From JBPCOB01 sp051000715 (GTDB taxonomy: Bacteria; Actinomycetota; Actinomycetes; JALYNC01): DNA of 21,729 nt. Shown one piece after another: positions 6,772 to 14,343 of the stretch; positions within the stretch are counted from its first letter, which is position 1; every line of letters begins with the position of its first letter. The notes beneath the pieces are model-generated. The model did no database searches, was not told where the DNA came from, and was given only the letters and a program-made list of their open reading frames with translations. The position numbers were made by a program, and so were the translations under genes. The stretch is from contig JBPCOB010000177.1 of assembly GCA_051000715.1 (NCBI GenBank), positions 1-21,729 on the forward strand, in the 5' to 3' direction.

Positions 6772-7103
6772 CGGAGCAGGGCAGGCGGCCTCGGCCGGCG
6801 CCCCCGCCGGAGTCGCCGGCGATCCGAGTGGGCCCGGCGAGTCGCCGTCGGTTCACCCAAGTTCCGGTCGCGCTCGCTGTTGGCACCTTGCTTGCCGGGC
6901 TGGCCACGGTGAAGCTCCATCACTTTCGCGCGGGCTGCTATCTGGTGGCCGTCGCGATGCTCGGCTCGGGCGTGCTCCGGTTGCTCCTACCGGCTCGCCC
7001 GGCGGGCCTTCTCGTCGTCAGGAGCCGCGCCCTCGACGTCGTGGTGCTGCTCACCCTTGGTGTTGCCGTACTCGTGCTGGCCAAGGTCGTGCCGGCGCAG
7101 TGA
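6768..7103 (+). CDS. DUF3017 domain small membrane protein
   Basis: The product is 111 aa with a Pro/Arg-rich cytoplasmic N-terminus (about 1-30) and three hydrophobic segments (about 31-47, 52-73 and 87-107). The middle holds the family pattern K-L-H-H-F-R-A-G-C-Y-L, in which R-x-G gives an Arg-Gly turn, followed by V-L-R-L-L-L-P and a basic stretch before the last helix. DUF3017 proteins are known from actinobacteria, often between folD and mdh, and the same neighbourhood is seen here. No function is known. The GTG start at 6768 lies inside the stop region of the ACT gene (4-nt overlap), so the pair is probably one transcription unit. Confidence 0.85.
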   Translation: MTEQGRRPRPAPPPESPAIRVGPASRRRFTQVPVALAVGTLLAGLATVKLHHFRAGCYLVAVAMLGSGVLRLLLPARPAGLLVVRSRALDVVVLLTLGVAVLVLAKVVPAQ

Positions 7104-7208
7104 ACCACCTCGAGCGCCCGGACGCAGGGAAGCCGGTCCGCTAGATTTCTCGCACCGCCTCGCCTACGCGCTCACGCCGCCGATCCAACGGACAGGAAAC
7201 GGACTTCC

Positions 7209-8306
7209 ATGCCCACTCACCGCGTCACCTTGGTCCCGGGCGACGGGGTCGGTCCGGAGCTGACCGAGGCCACCCGGCGGGTGCTGGAGGCGGCGGCCGG
7301 GACCGTGGGCAGCCGATTCGACTGGGACCGGCAGGAGGCCGGCGTCGACATCATGGCCTCGGCCGGCACCCCGCTGCCCGACGCCGTACTGAACTCGATC
7401 CGGGACACCAAGGTCGCGATCAAAGGACCGATCACCACGCCGATCGGTGGCGGCTTCCGCTCGGTCAACGTCGCACTGCGCGCCGAGCTCGAGCTCTATG
7501 CGTGCCTGCGGCCGTGCAAGACCTATCCCGGCGTGCGAACCCGGTTCGGTGACGTCGACGTGGTGGTCGTGCGGGAGAACACCGAGGACCTCTACGCCGG
7601 CATCGAGTACGAGCACGACACCGACGTTGCGAACCGGGTGATCGAGTTCCTCAACCGCCTGCAGAAGAAGCAGATCCGGCCGCACTCCGGCATCTCGATC
7701 AAGCCGATCTCGGAGTTCGGGACCGAGCGCATCGTCCGCTACGCCTTCGACTACGCCCGGGACAACGGTCGCAAGCGGGTCCACTGCATCACCAAGTCGA
7801 ACATCATGAAGCACACCGACGGGCTGTTCCTCGCCGTCTTCCGTCGGGTCGCCGAGGAGTACCCGGACATCGAGCCCTGGGAGAACCTCGTCGACGCCAC
7901 CACCATGGGGCTGGTCCAGCGGCCGGAGGAGTGGGACGTTCTGGTTCTGCCGAACCTCTACGGCGACATCCTCTCCGACCTCACAGCCGGCATGGTCGGG
8001 GGGCTGGGCGTCGCCCCCGGCGCCAATATCGGCACCGATGTCGCGGTCTTCGAAGCGACCCACGGCTCCGCGCCGAAGTACAAGGGCCAGAACAGGGTCA
8101 ACCCGACCGCGATGATCCTGTCGGGGATGCTCATGCTCCGTCACCTGGGCGAGGAGGAGGCGGCCGACCGCCTCGAGTCCGCGGTCGCCGCCGTCATTCG
8201 TGAGGGCCGCAGCCTCACCTACGACATGAAGCCGACCCGGGACGATCCCACCGCCGTGGGTACCAGTCAGTACGCCGATGCGGTGATCCAGAAGCTGGAG
8301 GGATGA
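7209..8306 (+). CDS. icd: Isocitrate dehydrogenase, isocitrate/isopropylmalate dehydrogenase family
   Basis: This enzyme family oxidises and decarboxylates a 2-hydroxy acid. Isocitrate is the likely substrate because S85 in F-R-S-V-N-V-A-L-R matches the substrate Ser of E. coli Icd (S113) and not the isopropylmalate type. Other active-site residues by position: R91, R101, R123, Y129, K196, D229, D253, D257. The N-terminus reads V-P-G-D-G-V-G-P-E-L. Cofactor residues H-G-S-A-P-K290-Y291 and V297 resemble the NADP enzyme of E. coli (K344, Y345, V351). Y338 also matches Y391, but the place of R395 is Pro. The 365-aa length fits the short IDH type and is below E. coli Icd (416 aa). The stop lies 4 nt before mdh. 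A -10-like TAGATT occurs at 7142-7147. Homoisocitrate or tartrate-type activity is a less likely alternative. Confidence 0.88.
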   Translation: MPTHRVTLVPGDGVGPELTEATRRVLEAAAGTVGSRFDWDRQEAGVDIMASAGTPLPDAVLNSIRDTKVAIKGPITTPIGGGFRSVNVALRAELELYACLRPCKTYPGVRTRFGDVDVVVVRENTEDLYAGIEYEHDTDVANRVIEFLNRLQKKQIRPHSGISIKPISEFGTERIVRYAFDYARDNGRKRVHCITKSNIMKHTDGLFLAVFRRVAEEYPDIEPWENLVDATTMGLVQRPEEWDVLVLPNLYGDILSDLTAGMVGGLGVAPGANIGTDVAVFEATHGSAPKYKGQNRVNPTAMILSGMLMLRHLGEEEAADRLESAVAAVIREGRSLTYDMKPTRDDPTAVGTSQYADAVIQKLEG

Positions 8307-8310
8307 GGCC

Positions 8311-9246
8311 GTGCGGCAGGGCAAGGTCACCGTCGTCGGCGCCGGTTTCTACGGCTCCACCACGGCACAGCGGCTGGCGGAGTACGACATCTTCGACACT
8401 GTCGTACTCACCGACATCATCGAGGGCAAGCCCCAAGGCATCGCCCTCGACCTGAACCAGAGCCGCTCGATCGAGGGCTTCGAGACCCGGCTGGTCGGCA
8501 CCAACGGCTACGACGAGACCGCGGACTCGGACATCGTCGTGATCACCGCTGGGCTGCCGCGCAAGCCTGGCATGAGCCGGCTGGACCTCATCGAGACCAA
8601 TGCGAAGATCGTCCGGCAGGTGACCGAGAAGGTCGCTGCGAGCTCGCCGGACGCCGTACTGATTGTGGTCTCCAACCCGCTGGACGAGATGACGGCGCTG
8701 GCGGCGAACGTCTCCGCCTTTCCGCGCCCCCGGGTGATGGGCCAGGCGGGCATGCTCGACACCGCCCGTTTCACCTCGTTCGTGGCCGACGAGGTCGGCG
8801 TACCGGTCGCCTCGGTGCACACCCTCACGCTGGGCTCGCACGGCGACACGATGGTGCCGGTGCCCTCTCAGTGCACAATTGACGGCAGGCCGCTGGCCGA
8901 CGTGCTGCCGGCGGAGCGGGTCGAGGCGCTGGCCGCGCGCACCCGCAACGGCGGTGCCGAGCTCGTCGCGCTGCTCAAGAGCGGCTCGGCGTACTACGCG
9001 CCCTCGGCCGCGGCGGCGCGGATGGTGCGGGCCGTGGCCCAGGACAGTGGTGAGGTGATGCCGGTCTGCGCGTGGGTGCAGGGCGAGTACGGCGTGTCCG
9101 ACGTCTACCTCGGCGTGCCGGCGGAGATCGGCCGCGGCGGCGTCCGGCGGATCGTCGAGCTGCCGCTCGCGGACAGCGAGCTGGCCGCGCTGAAGGAGGC
9201 CGCGCAGGCCGTACGCTCGAAGCAGGCGGACGTCGCCAACCTGTAG
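8311..9246 (+). CDS. mdh: Malate dehydrogenase (LDH-like family)
   Basis: The enzyme converts malate and NAD to oxaloacetate in the TCA cycle. The 311-aa chain belongs to the LDH-like MDH group. Its Rossmann loop V-V-G-A-G-F-Y-G-S-T starts at residue 8, and an Asp after strand 2 (V-V-L-T-D) indicates NAD. The substrate loop A-G-L-P-R-K-P-G-M-S-R carries the Arg pair typical of malate rather than lactate enzymes. V-S-N-P-L-D, G-M-L-D-T-A-R-F (catalytic Asp) and L-G-S-H-G-D-T-M-V-P (catalytic His) complete the site. The GTG start at 8311 lies 4 nt after the isocitrate dehydrogenase stop, with GGAGGGATGAGG acting as ribosome site inside the end of that gene. The two dehydrogenases are therefore probably co-transcribed and made together. 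Confidence 0.96.
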   Translation: MRQGKVTVVGAGFYGSTTAQRLAEYDIFDTVVLTDIIEGKPQGIALDLNQSRSIEGFETRLVGTNGYDETADSDIVVITAGLPRKPGMSRLDLIETNAKIVRQVTEKVAASSPDAVLIVVSNPLDEMTALAANVSAFPRPRVMGQAGMLDTARFTSFVADEVGVPVASVHTLTLGSHGDTMVPVPSQCTIDGRPLADVLPAERVEALAARTRNGGAELVALLKSGSAYYAPSAAAARMVRAVAQDSGEVMPVCAWVQGEYGVSDVYLGVPAEIGRGGVRRIVELPLADSELAALKEAAQAVRSKQADVANL

Positions 9247-9289
9247 CGAGCCGAGGAATGGCCGACCCCTGTAGTACGTCAGCGAGCGG

Positions 9290-10735
9290 ATGCGGCGGTG
9301 CGCCGTGATCTGGCTCAGCCTGGCCGTCGTCCTGCTCTTCGTCCTGGTGGGGGCGCTCTTCGTCGCCGCAGAGATCGCCCTGGTCACCCTGCGGGAAGGC
9401 CAGATGCGCGGCCTGCGGGAGAGCGGCCGGCGGGGTCGGCGGGTAGCCGATCTGGTCCGCGACCCCAACCGCTTCCTCGCCGCGGTGCAGATCGGGGTGA
9501 CGACCGCGGCGCTGCTTGCCAGCGCCTTCGGCGAGGCCACCCTCGCCGAGCCGGCCGGTCACGTCCTGGAGGGCGCGGGGCTGGGGCACCGTAGCGCCAG
9601 CATCCTGGCGTTCGTCGGCGTCGTCCTGGTCATCTCCTACGTGACGATCGTCCTAGGTGAGTTGGTGCCGAAGCGGATCGGCCTGCAGCGTCCGGAGCGC
9701 ACGGCGCTGTTCTTCGGGCCGCCGTTGGACCGGGTGGCCCGCATCAGCCGACCGGTCATCTGGTTCCTCTCGAAGTCGACCAACGGCATGGTTCGGCTAC
9801 TCGGTCTGGACCCCAACCGGTCCCGGGAAGCGATCACCGAGGAGGAGCTGCGCGACCTCGTCGCCGCCCACGAGTCGTTGTCGACCGACGAGCGCAAGCT
9901 CATCGACGAGGTCTTCGCCGCCGGCGAGCGCCAGGTCCGCGAGGTCATGGTGCCGCGGACCGAGGTGGACTTCCTCGACGCCGGCCTGCCCGTCGTCAAG
10001 GCGGCGGCGATGGCGGCGGGGTCTTCGCACTCCCGCTTCCCGGTAGTCCGAGGCTCGCACGACGACGTGCTGGGATTCGTGCACGTGCGCGACCTTTTCG
10101 TCCCGCCGGACGTGGGGCGCCGCGCGCCGCGGGTCGGCGACCTGTCCCGTGAGGTCGCGCTGCTCCCGGCGACCAAGAAGGTGCTGCCTGCACTGTCCGA
10201 GCTGCGGGGCCGAGGTCAGCACATCGCCGTGGTCGTCGACGAATACGGCGGAACCGCCGGCATCGTCACCCTCGAGGACCTCATCGAGGAGCTGATCGGC
10301 GACATCCGGGACGAGTACGACCCCGCTGGCAGCGAGGTCGGGCGTCCCGGTGGCGAGGTGGAGGTCGACGGTCTGCTGAACCTGGACGATTTTGCGGAGG
10401 AGACCGGCGTCGCGCTCCCCGACGGGCCGTACGAGACGGTGGGCGGCTACATCATGGCCACCGTCGGCCGGGTGCCGGTCGACGGCGACGCTGTCGAGGC
10501 GGCCGGCTCGCGCCTGAGCGTCACCGCGGTAGACGGTCGAAGGGTCGCCCGGGTGCGGGTCACCCCTCTGAGTACGGGCCCCGACGTCGGCCCGCCATTA
10601 AGGGGCGGCCCACCGGCCGACTCGGCCCCCGCCCCGCCCCAAGGGCCGCTCGCCGAGGCGGATCCGGTCACCGGCAGCCCGTCCGCGGGCAGCGTCGTGG
10701 TGGCCGGACCGGGGCTCGGCGGCGACTCGAGCTGA
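9290..10735 (+). CDS. CNNM/CBS/CorC-HlyC domain membrane protein (hemolysin C-like transporter family)
   Basis: The 481-aa protein has the classic order CNNM (DUF21) membrane domain (about 1-190), a CBS pair (about 210-330), and a CorC_HlyC transporter-associated domain (about 345-425). A Pro/Gly-rich tail of about 55 residues follows. Visible marks are V-A-A-E-I-A-L-V-T-L-R at the first helix, I-G-V-T-T-A-A-L-L-A-S-A-F-G, T-I-V-L-G-E-L-V-P-K-R, T-E-E-E-L-R-D-L-V, R-E-V-M-V-P-R-T-E-V at the CBS entry, V-V-V-D-E-Y-G-G-T-A-G-I-V-T-L-E-D-L-I-E-E-L-I-G-D-I and Y-E-T-V-G-G-Y-I. Such proteins are linked to Mg/Co ion transport or stress tolerance; true haemolysis is not implied. ATG at 9290 is used here, but GTG at 9305, just before the first helix, is equally credible, and neither has a clear ribosome site. 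Confidence 0.92.
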   Translation: MRRCAVIWLSLAVVLLFVLVGALFVAAEIALVTLREGQMRGLRESGRRGRRVADLVRDPNRFLAAVQIGVTTAALLASAFGEATLAEPAGHVLEGAGLGHRSASILAFVGVVLVISYVTIVLGELVPKRIGLQRPERTALFFGPPLDRVARISRPVIWFLSKSTNGMVRLLGLDPNRSREAITEEELRDLVAAHESLSTDERKLIDEVFAAGERQVREVMVPRTEVDFLDAGLPVVKAAAMAAGSSHSRFPVVRGSHDDVLGFVHVRDLFVPPDVGRRAPRVGDLSREVALLPATKKVLPALSELRGRGQHIAVVVDEYGGTAGIVTLEDLIEELIGDIRDEYDPAGSEVGRPGGEVEVDGLLNLDDFAEETGVALPDGPYETVGGYIMATVGRVPVDGDAVEAAGSRLSVTAVDGRRVARVRVTPLSTGPDVGPPLRGGPPADSAPAPPQGPLAEADPVTGSPSAGSVVVAGPGLGGDSS

Positions 10736-10747
10736 GCGGCGCTGACT

Positions 10748-10780
10748 CCGGCAAGTCGATTGACTCCCCAAGCTTGCCGG
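10748..10780. terminator. Stem-loop between the CNNM/CBS gene and trpS
   Basis: CCGGCAAG (10748-10755) and CTTGCCGG (10773-10780) are a perfect 8-bp inverted repeat with a 17-nt loop, starting 13 nt after the CNNM/CBS gene stop. There is no clear T-run after it, so it may end transcription poorly or act as an operator or leader structure upstream of trpS. Confidence 0.4.
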
Positions 10781-10800
10781 CAACCTGGGGGTGGCCGCTT

Positions 10801-10809
10801 TGCGAGAAT
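10801..10809 (+). promoter_or_regulatory. Extended -10 element for leaderless trpS
   Basis: TGC followed by GAGAAT (10804-10809) resembles an extended -10 (TGn plus hexamer). The ATG of trpS starts exactly 6 nt further on and has no Shine-Dalgarno of its own, which suggests a leaderless transcript. Confidence 0.45.
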
Positions 10810-10815
10810 GTCGGG

Positions 10816-11847
10816 ATGTCCTCCCCCCGGGTGCTGTCCGGCATCCAGCCGACGGCCGACTCCTTTCACTTCGGCAATTTCCTGGGTGCGGTCCGGCACT
10901 GGGTCGCCCTGCAAGCCGACCACGACGCCTTCTACTGCGTCGTCGACCTGCACGCGATCACGATGGGGCACGACCCCGCGGTGCTGCGCCGCCGTACCCG
11001 GGTGTACGCCGCCCAGCTGATGGCCGTCGGCCTGGATCCCAGCCGGTGCACGCTTTTCGTGCAGAGCCACGTGCCCGAGCACGCGGAGCTGGCGTGGGTA
11101 CTCGGCTGCATCACCGGCTTCGGCGAGGCCAGTCGGATGACCCAGTTCAAGGACAAGTCCGCCCAGGTTGGCAACCCGACCGTCGGCCTGTTCAACTACC
11201 CGATCCTGCAGGCGGCCGACATCCTGCTCTACCAGACCGACGCGGTACCTGTGGGCGAGGACCAGCGACAGCACCTCGAGCTGGCCCGTGACCTGGCCCA
11301 GCGGTTCAACACCCGTTTCGGCGGGGCGTTCAAGGTGCCGGAGCCGCACATCGTCAAGGCCACCGCCAAGATCGTCGATCTTGCCGACCCCGCGGCCAAG
11401 ATGAGCAAGTCCGCCGAGTCCCAGGCCGGCGTCCTGTACCTGCTCGAGGACCCGGTGACGCTGCGCCGGAAGGTACGCCGTGCCGTTACCGACACCGGCA
11501 CCGATATCCGAACCGCCGAGGGGAAGCCCGGCATCACCAACCTGTTGGCCATCTACGCCGCGCTCACCGGGCGCAGCCTGGCCGACCTCGAGTCGGCGTA
11601 CGCCGGCCGCGGGTACGGCGACCTCAAAGCCGATCTGGCGGATCTGGTGGTCGAGTTCGTCACCCCGATCCAGTCCCGTACTGCGGAGCTGCTCGACGAC
11701 GAGCCCTATCTCGACGCCGTCCTGGCCGACGGCGCGGCGCATGCCCGGGAAGTGGCGAGCCGCACACTCGGGCAGGTGTACGACCTGGTCGGCTTTCTTC
11801 CGCCGGCGGTCCGCCCGGCCGGGCTGCCGCGCCCGGTCGCCCGGTAG
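10816..11847 (+). CDS. trpS: Tryptophanyl-tRNA synthetase
   Basis: TrpS charges tRNA-Trp with tryptophan in the cytosol. The protein is 343 aa, normal for bacterial TrpS (about 330-350). It is a class I synthetase: S-G-I-Q-P-T opens the Rossmann fold, H18-F-G-N21 is the HIGH motif, and A-A-K195-M-S-K-S199 is the KMSKS loop. F-C/Y-x-V-V-D-L-H-A-I-T, N-Y-P-I-L-Q-A-A-D-I-L-L-Y and V-G-E-D-Q-R-Q-H-L-E-L are the usual tryptophan and ATP pocket segments. The ATG at 10816 was preferred to the upstream TTG at 10774 because homology begins at residues 5-6 and a -10-like box sits 6 nt before it. The next gene begins 4 nt after the stop. Confidence 0.97.
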   Translation: MSSPRVLSGIQPTADSFHFGNFLGAVRHWVALQADHDAFYCVVDLHAITMGHDPAVLRRRTRVYAAQLMAVGLDPSRCTLFVQSHVPEHAELAWVLGCITGFGEASRMTQFKDKSAQVGNPTVGLFNYPILQAADILLYQTDAVPVGEDQRQHLELARDLAQRFNTRFGGAFKVPEPHIVKATAKIVDLADPAAKMSKSAESQAGVLYLLEDPVTLRRKVRRAVTDTGTDIRTAEGKPGITNLLAIYAALTGRSLADLESAYAGRGYGDLKADLADLVVEFVTPIQSRTAELLDDEPYLDAVLADGAAHAREVASRTLGQVYDLVGFLPPAVRPAGLPRPVAR

Positions 11848-11851
11848 CCCC

Positions 11852-12928
11852 GTGGTGGTGAACCCGATCGACGCCGGGAAGGCGCTGCTGGCCCGGCTTC
11901 GGGACAAGCGCCCCTTCGTCGACCACCTGGCCCGGGCCGGTGGCCGCTACCAGGCTGACGCCGGCAACCAGCTCGCGGCGGCGGTCACCTATTTCAGCTT
12001 CCTGTCGCTGTTCCCGCTGCTGCTGCTCGCGGTTTCCGTTATGGGCTTCGTGCTGCACGGCCACCCGGATCTGCAGGCGAAGTTGCTTCACAACGTGCAG
12101 GGCGCCCTGCCCGGCGGTGGCCCGGAGGTGACGCGGTCGATCAACGGAGCCGTCAGCTCCCGCGCCACTACCGGCATCATCGGCCTGGCCGGGCTGCTCT
12201 ACTCCGGCCTCAGCTGGGTGGACAACCTGCGGACCGCAGTACGCACGGCGTGGCACCAGAACGTCAGCGCCGGCAACTTCTTCGTCACCAAGGGCAAGGA
12301 TCTGCTCATCCTGCTCGGTCTCGGGTTGGCACTCGGCGCATCCGTCGTGATTACGGGCTTCGGTACGGCGGCCACCGGATTCCTGATCGACTCTGTCGGC
12401 CTGTCGCACTTCTTCGGTGTGGGAGTCCTCACCAGGGCCATCTCGATCGCCTTGGCGGTGGTCGCCGACGTACTGGTCTTCCTCTGGTTGTTCTTGCGAC
12501 TGCCCAAGGTCCAGACACCGTGGCGCCGGGTGATCCGGGGCGCCGTCTTCGCCGCGGCCGGCTTCGAGGTCCTCAAGCTGGTGGGGGCCTTCTACATCGC
12601 GAGGGTCACCAAGAACGCGACCGCGACCTACGGCACGTTCGGCGTCGTCATCGGAACCCTGGTATGGCTCAACGTGGTTTCTCGCTTCTTCGTCTTCTCG
12701 GCGGTATGGACGGTCACGGCACCCTCCGACGGCGACGTCCGGCCGTCGGGTACGGCGGATCCGGACAGCGCCGAGCGGGCCGGCATTCCGACCGAGTTCG
12801 CCCGGGAGGGCGCGCCGGACACTCGCCAGCAGGACGGCGCCCCGACGCCGCTGATGCCCGCGCTGCAAGACCGGCCCGGCACCGGCTTCGGTCCCGAGCC
12901 GCGGGCCCCCGACCGCCCTACCGACTGA
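11852..12928 (+). CDS. YihY/virulence factor BrkB family membrane protein
   Basis: The 358-aa protein has six hydrophobic segments. The family signature near residue 45, A-A-A-V-T-Y-F-S-F-L-S-L-F-P-L-L-L-L, is followed by I-I-G-L-A-G-L-L-Y-S-G-L-S-W-V-D-N-L-R, the Trp-rich R-T-A-W-H, and T-Y-G-T-F-G-V-V-I-G-T-L-V-W-L-N. The family was once called ribonuclease BN, but that activity belongs to another protein; its role is unknown. Residues from about 288 form a polar Pro/Asp/Arg-rich cytoplasmic tail. Three consecutive GTG codons (11852, 11855, 11858) are all possible starts, and no strong ribosome site is seen. The gene lies 4 nt behind trpS, so translation is probably coupled. The last 11 nt overlap the convergent carboxypeptidase gene. 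Confidence 0.9.
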   Translation: MVVNPIDAGKALLARLRDKRPFVDHLARAGGRYQADAGNQLAAAVTYFSFLSLFPLLLLAVSVMGFVLHGHPDLQAKLLHNVQGALPGGGPEVTRSINGAVSSRATTGIIGLAGLLYSGLSWVDNLRTAVRTAWHQNVSAGNFFVTKGKDLLILLGLGLALGASVVITGFGTAATGFLIDSVGLSHFFGVGVLTRAISIALAVVADVLVFLWLFLRLPKVQTPWRRVIRGAVFAAAGFEVLKLVGAFYIARVTKNATATYGTFGVVIGTLVWLNVVSRFFVFSAVWTVTAPSDGDVRPSGTADPDSAERAGIPTEFAREGAPDTRQQDGAPTPLMPALQDRPGTGFGPEPRAPDRPTD

Positions 12929-14063
12929 GCCGGACCGGCCGAACCCGCCGCCGCAGTAGCAGCGCCACGGGAAGCAGGCAGCCGGCAGCGGCCAGCAGCA
13001 GCCCCGGTCGGTGGCGCCACCACGGGCGCCCGTACCGCACCGGCTCACCACGTGCTGGGGCGACGACCGAAGCAGCGGCGGGCAGGGGGGTGCTCTCGGA
13101 CGCGGCCGGCAGGGGATCGACGAGGTGGCCCACCGCGGTGACGCGGTCGCCCGTGGCGAACCCCCAGTCGAGCAGCGCCGCGGCCTCGTGCCACACCAGT
13201 GGGTTGGCGTGCAGCAGGGTGACGAGCAGCGTCCGCCCCCCGCGGGTGGCTGCTCCGACGAAGCTGGCTCCGGAGGCGACCGTGTAGCCGTTCTTGATCC
13301 CGATCGCCCCGGCATAGTGGCGCAGCAGCTTGTTGTGCGTGTCGATCTCGATGAAGCGGCCGCCGGGCGCCGGGATGAAGGACCGGCGTACGGCGACGTA
13401 CCGGCGGAACGACGGCACCCGCATCGCGGCCCGCGCGATCAGCGCCAGGTCGTACGCCGAGGTGACCTGTCCCGGCGCGTCCAAGCCGGTGACCGTGCGG
13501 GCGGCCGTGTCACGGGCCTGCAGCCGGGCCGCCGCCTCGTTCATCAACGCCAACGTGTCGCTGCTGCCCCCGGCGGCCGAGGCGAGCGTGTTCGCCGCGT
13601 CGTTGCCGGATACGACCAGCAGGGCCGTGAACAGCTGGTCGATCCGGTAGCGCTGCCGGGGCACCAGGCCGACCTTGCTCCCGTCCACATCGACGTCGGC
13701 GTTGGTGACGGTCACGGTTCGCTCCGGCGCGAGCCGGGGGATGAGGGTCAGGGCGGTAAGCGTCTTCAGCGTGCTGGCGGGGGCGAAAGTGGCGTGCGCG
13801 TCGTGCGCGGCCAGCACCTCACCGGTGTCGAGGTCGGCGACCAGCCAGCCGGTCGCCGTAATGCCGGTGGGGGTGGGTGGCATCCCCGGCCTCGGCAGGA
13901 TCACTGTGCCGGGACGGCCTAGCAGCTCGCCGCCGAGCGGCACCGGGTCGCCGGACCCGCCGGCCGCCGGCGGAACCGGCCCGAGCAGCAGCGAACCGCC
14001 CACCGGCAGTACGGCGGCCAGCCGACGCCACCGTCGGGATGAGCAGATCCGACCCGGGCGCAT
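12918..14063 (-). CDS. D-alanyl-D-alanine carboxypeptidase, penicillin-binding protein of the S11 family
   Basis: These enzymes trim the terminal D-Ala from peptidoglycan stem peptides outside the membrane. The 381-aa protein starts with a basic stretch and a hydrophobic helix (about 14-35) ending in P-A-A-G, consistent with a signal peptide. The three active-site motifs are S97-T-L-K100 (S-x-x-K), S152-G-N154 (S-x-N) and K257-N-G259 in place of the usual K-T-G. A Pro-rich linker follows the catalytic domain, then a C-terminal membrane helix (about 351-366) and a basic tail. This gives a type I anchored enzyme and not the amphipathic helix of E. coli DacA. ATG at 14063 fits the signal peptide. 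A TACCCT -10-like box (complement of 14072-14077) ends 8 nt upstream, so the mRNA may have almost no leader. Confidence 0.93.
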   Translation of the reverse strand: MRPGRICSSRRWRRLAAVLPVGGSLLLGPVPPAAGGSGDPVPLGGELLGRPGTVILPRPGMPPTPTGITATGWLVADLDTGEVLAAHDAHATFAPASTLKTLTALTLIPRLAPERTVTVTNADVDVDGSKVGLVPRQRYRIDQLFTALLVVSGNDAANTLASAAGGSSDTLALMNEAAARLQARDTAARTVTGLDAPGQVTSAYDLALIARAAMRVPSFRRYVAVRRSFIPAPGGRFIEIDTHNKLLRHYAGAIGIKNGYTVASGASFVGAATRGGRTLLVTLLHANPLVWHEAAALLDWGFATGDRVTAVGHLVDPLPAASESTPLPAAASVVAPARGEPVRYGRPWWRHRPGLLLAAAGCLLPVALLLRRRVRPVRLSR

Positions 14064-14071
14064 GGGTCTTC

Positions 14072-14077
14072 AGGGTA
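14072..14077 (-). promoter_or_regulatory. Candidate -10 box for the carboxypeptidase gene
   Basis: On the reverse strand TACCCT fits TAnnnT and ends 8 nt before the ATG at 14063. No -35 is obvious, in part because the strong inverted repeat at 14091-14116 occupies the place where one would be. Confidence 0.35.
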
Positions 14078-14090
14078 ACGGCCGGTCGAC

Positions 14091-14116
14091 CCCGGCCGTC
14101 GGCGTCGACGGCCGGG
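14091..14116. repeat. Perfect 11-bp inverted repeat, 4-nt loop, in the dacA-type gene/sdh divergent region
   Basis: CCCGGCCGTCG (14091-14101) and CGACGGCCGGG (14106-14116) are exact inverted arms around GCGT. The site begins 28 nt upstream of the carboxypeptidase start and overlaps the expected promoter zone. Just beyond it lies GATAAT (14120-14125). It could be an operator or a very stable RNA hairpin. It is not next to any gene end, so a terminator is unlikely. Confidence 0.6.
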
Positions 14117-14119
14117 CAG

Positions 14120-14125
14120 GATAAT
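14120..14125 (+). promoter_or_regulatory. Candidate -10 hexamer upstream of the sdh operon
   Basis: GATAAT is the best -10-like hexamer in the 280-nt region between the carboxypeptidase start and sdhC. If used, it would give an sdh leader of about 210 nt, which holds no ORF I can support. No matching -35 is visible, so this is weak. Confidence 0.25.
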
Positions 14126-14343
14126 CGAACGAGCGGGAAGAGGGCCGTCGCGGCCGGCATCGGGACGCCGAGGTGGCGCGGGTGGCGTACGCCGGTGCTG
14201 ACCGATGTGGGCACTGCTCCGGCTGCCGACGGCGTGGACGTCCAGCTCGGCGACTTGAGGCGGTGCCTCGGCAGCGCCAGGATGGCCCCCGCCGAGAGGT
14301 GGTCGGCCCGGTGCCGGGTGGTGACGACGAGAAGGATCGAGGA

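Noticed and set aside
7164..8330. 388-aa reverse-strand open frame across the isocitrate dehydrogenase gene
   Set aside because: Low-complexity Asp/Val/Gly/Arg composition mirroring the codon bias of the sense gene; no recognisable family.
10774..10783. TTGCCGGCAA perfect 10-bp palindrome upstream of trpS
   Set aside because: It is contained in the larger 8-bp-stem hairpin at 10748-10780, and palindromes of this size are common in high-GC DNA.
11480..11851. Upstream extension of the YihY/BrkB frame into trpS
   Set aside because: It overlaps trpS and has Ser/Pro/Arg-rich nonsense composition. Homology begins after the GTG triplet at 11852-11860.
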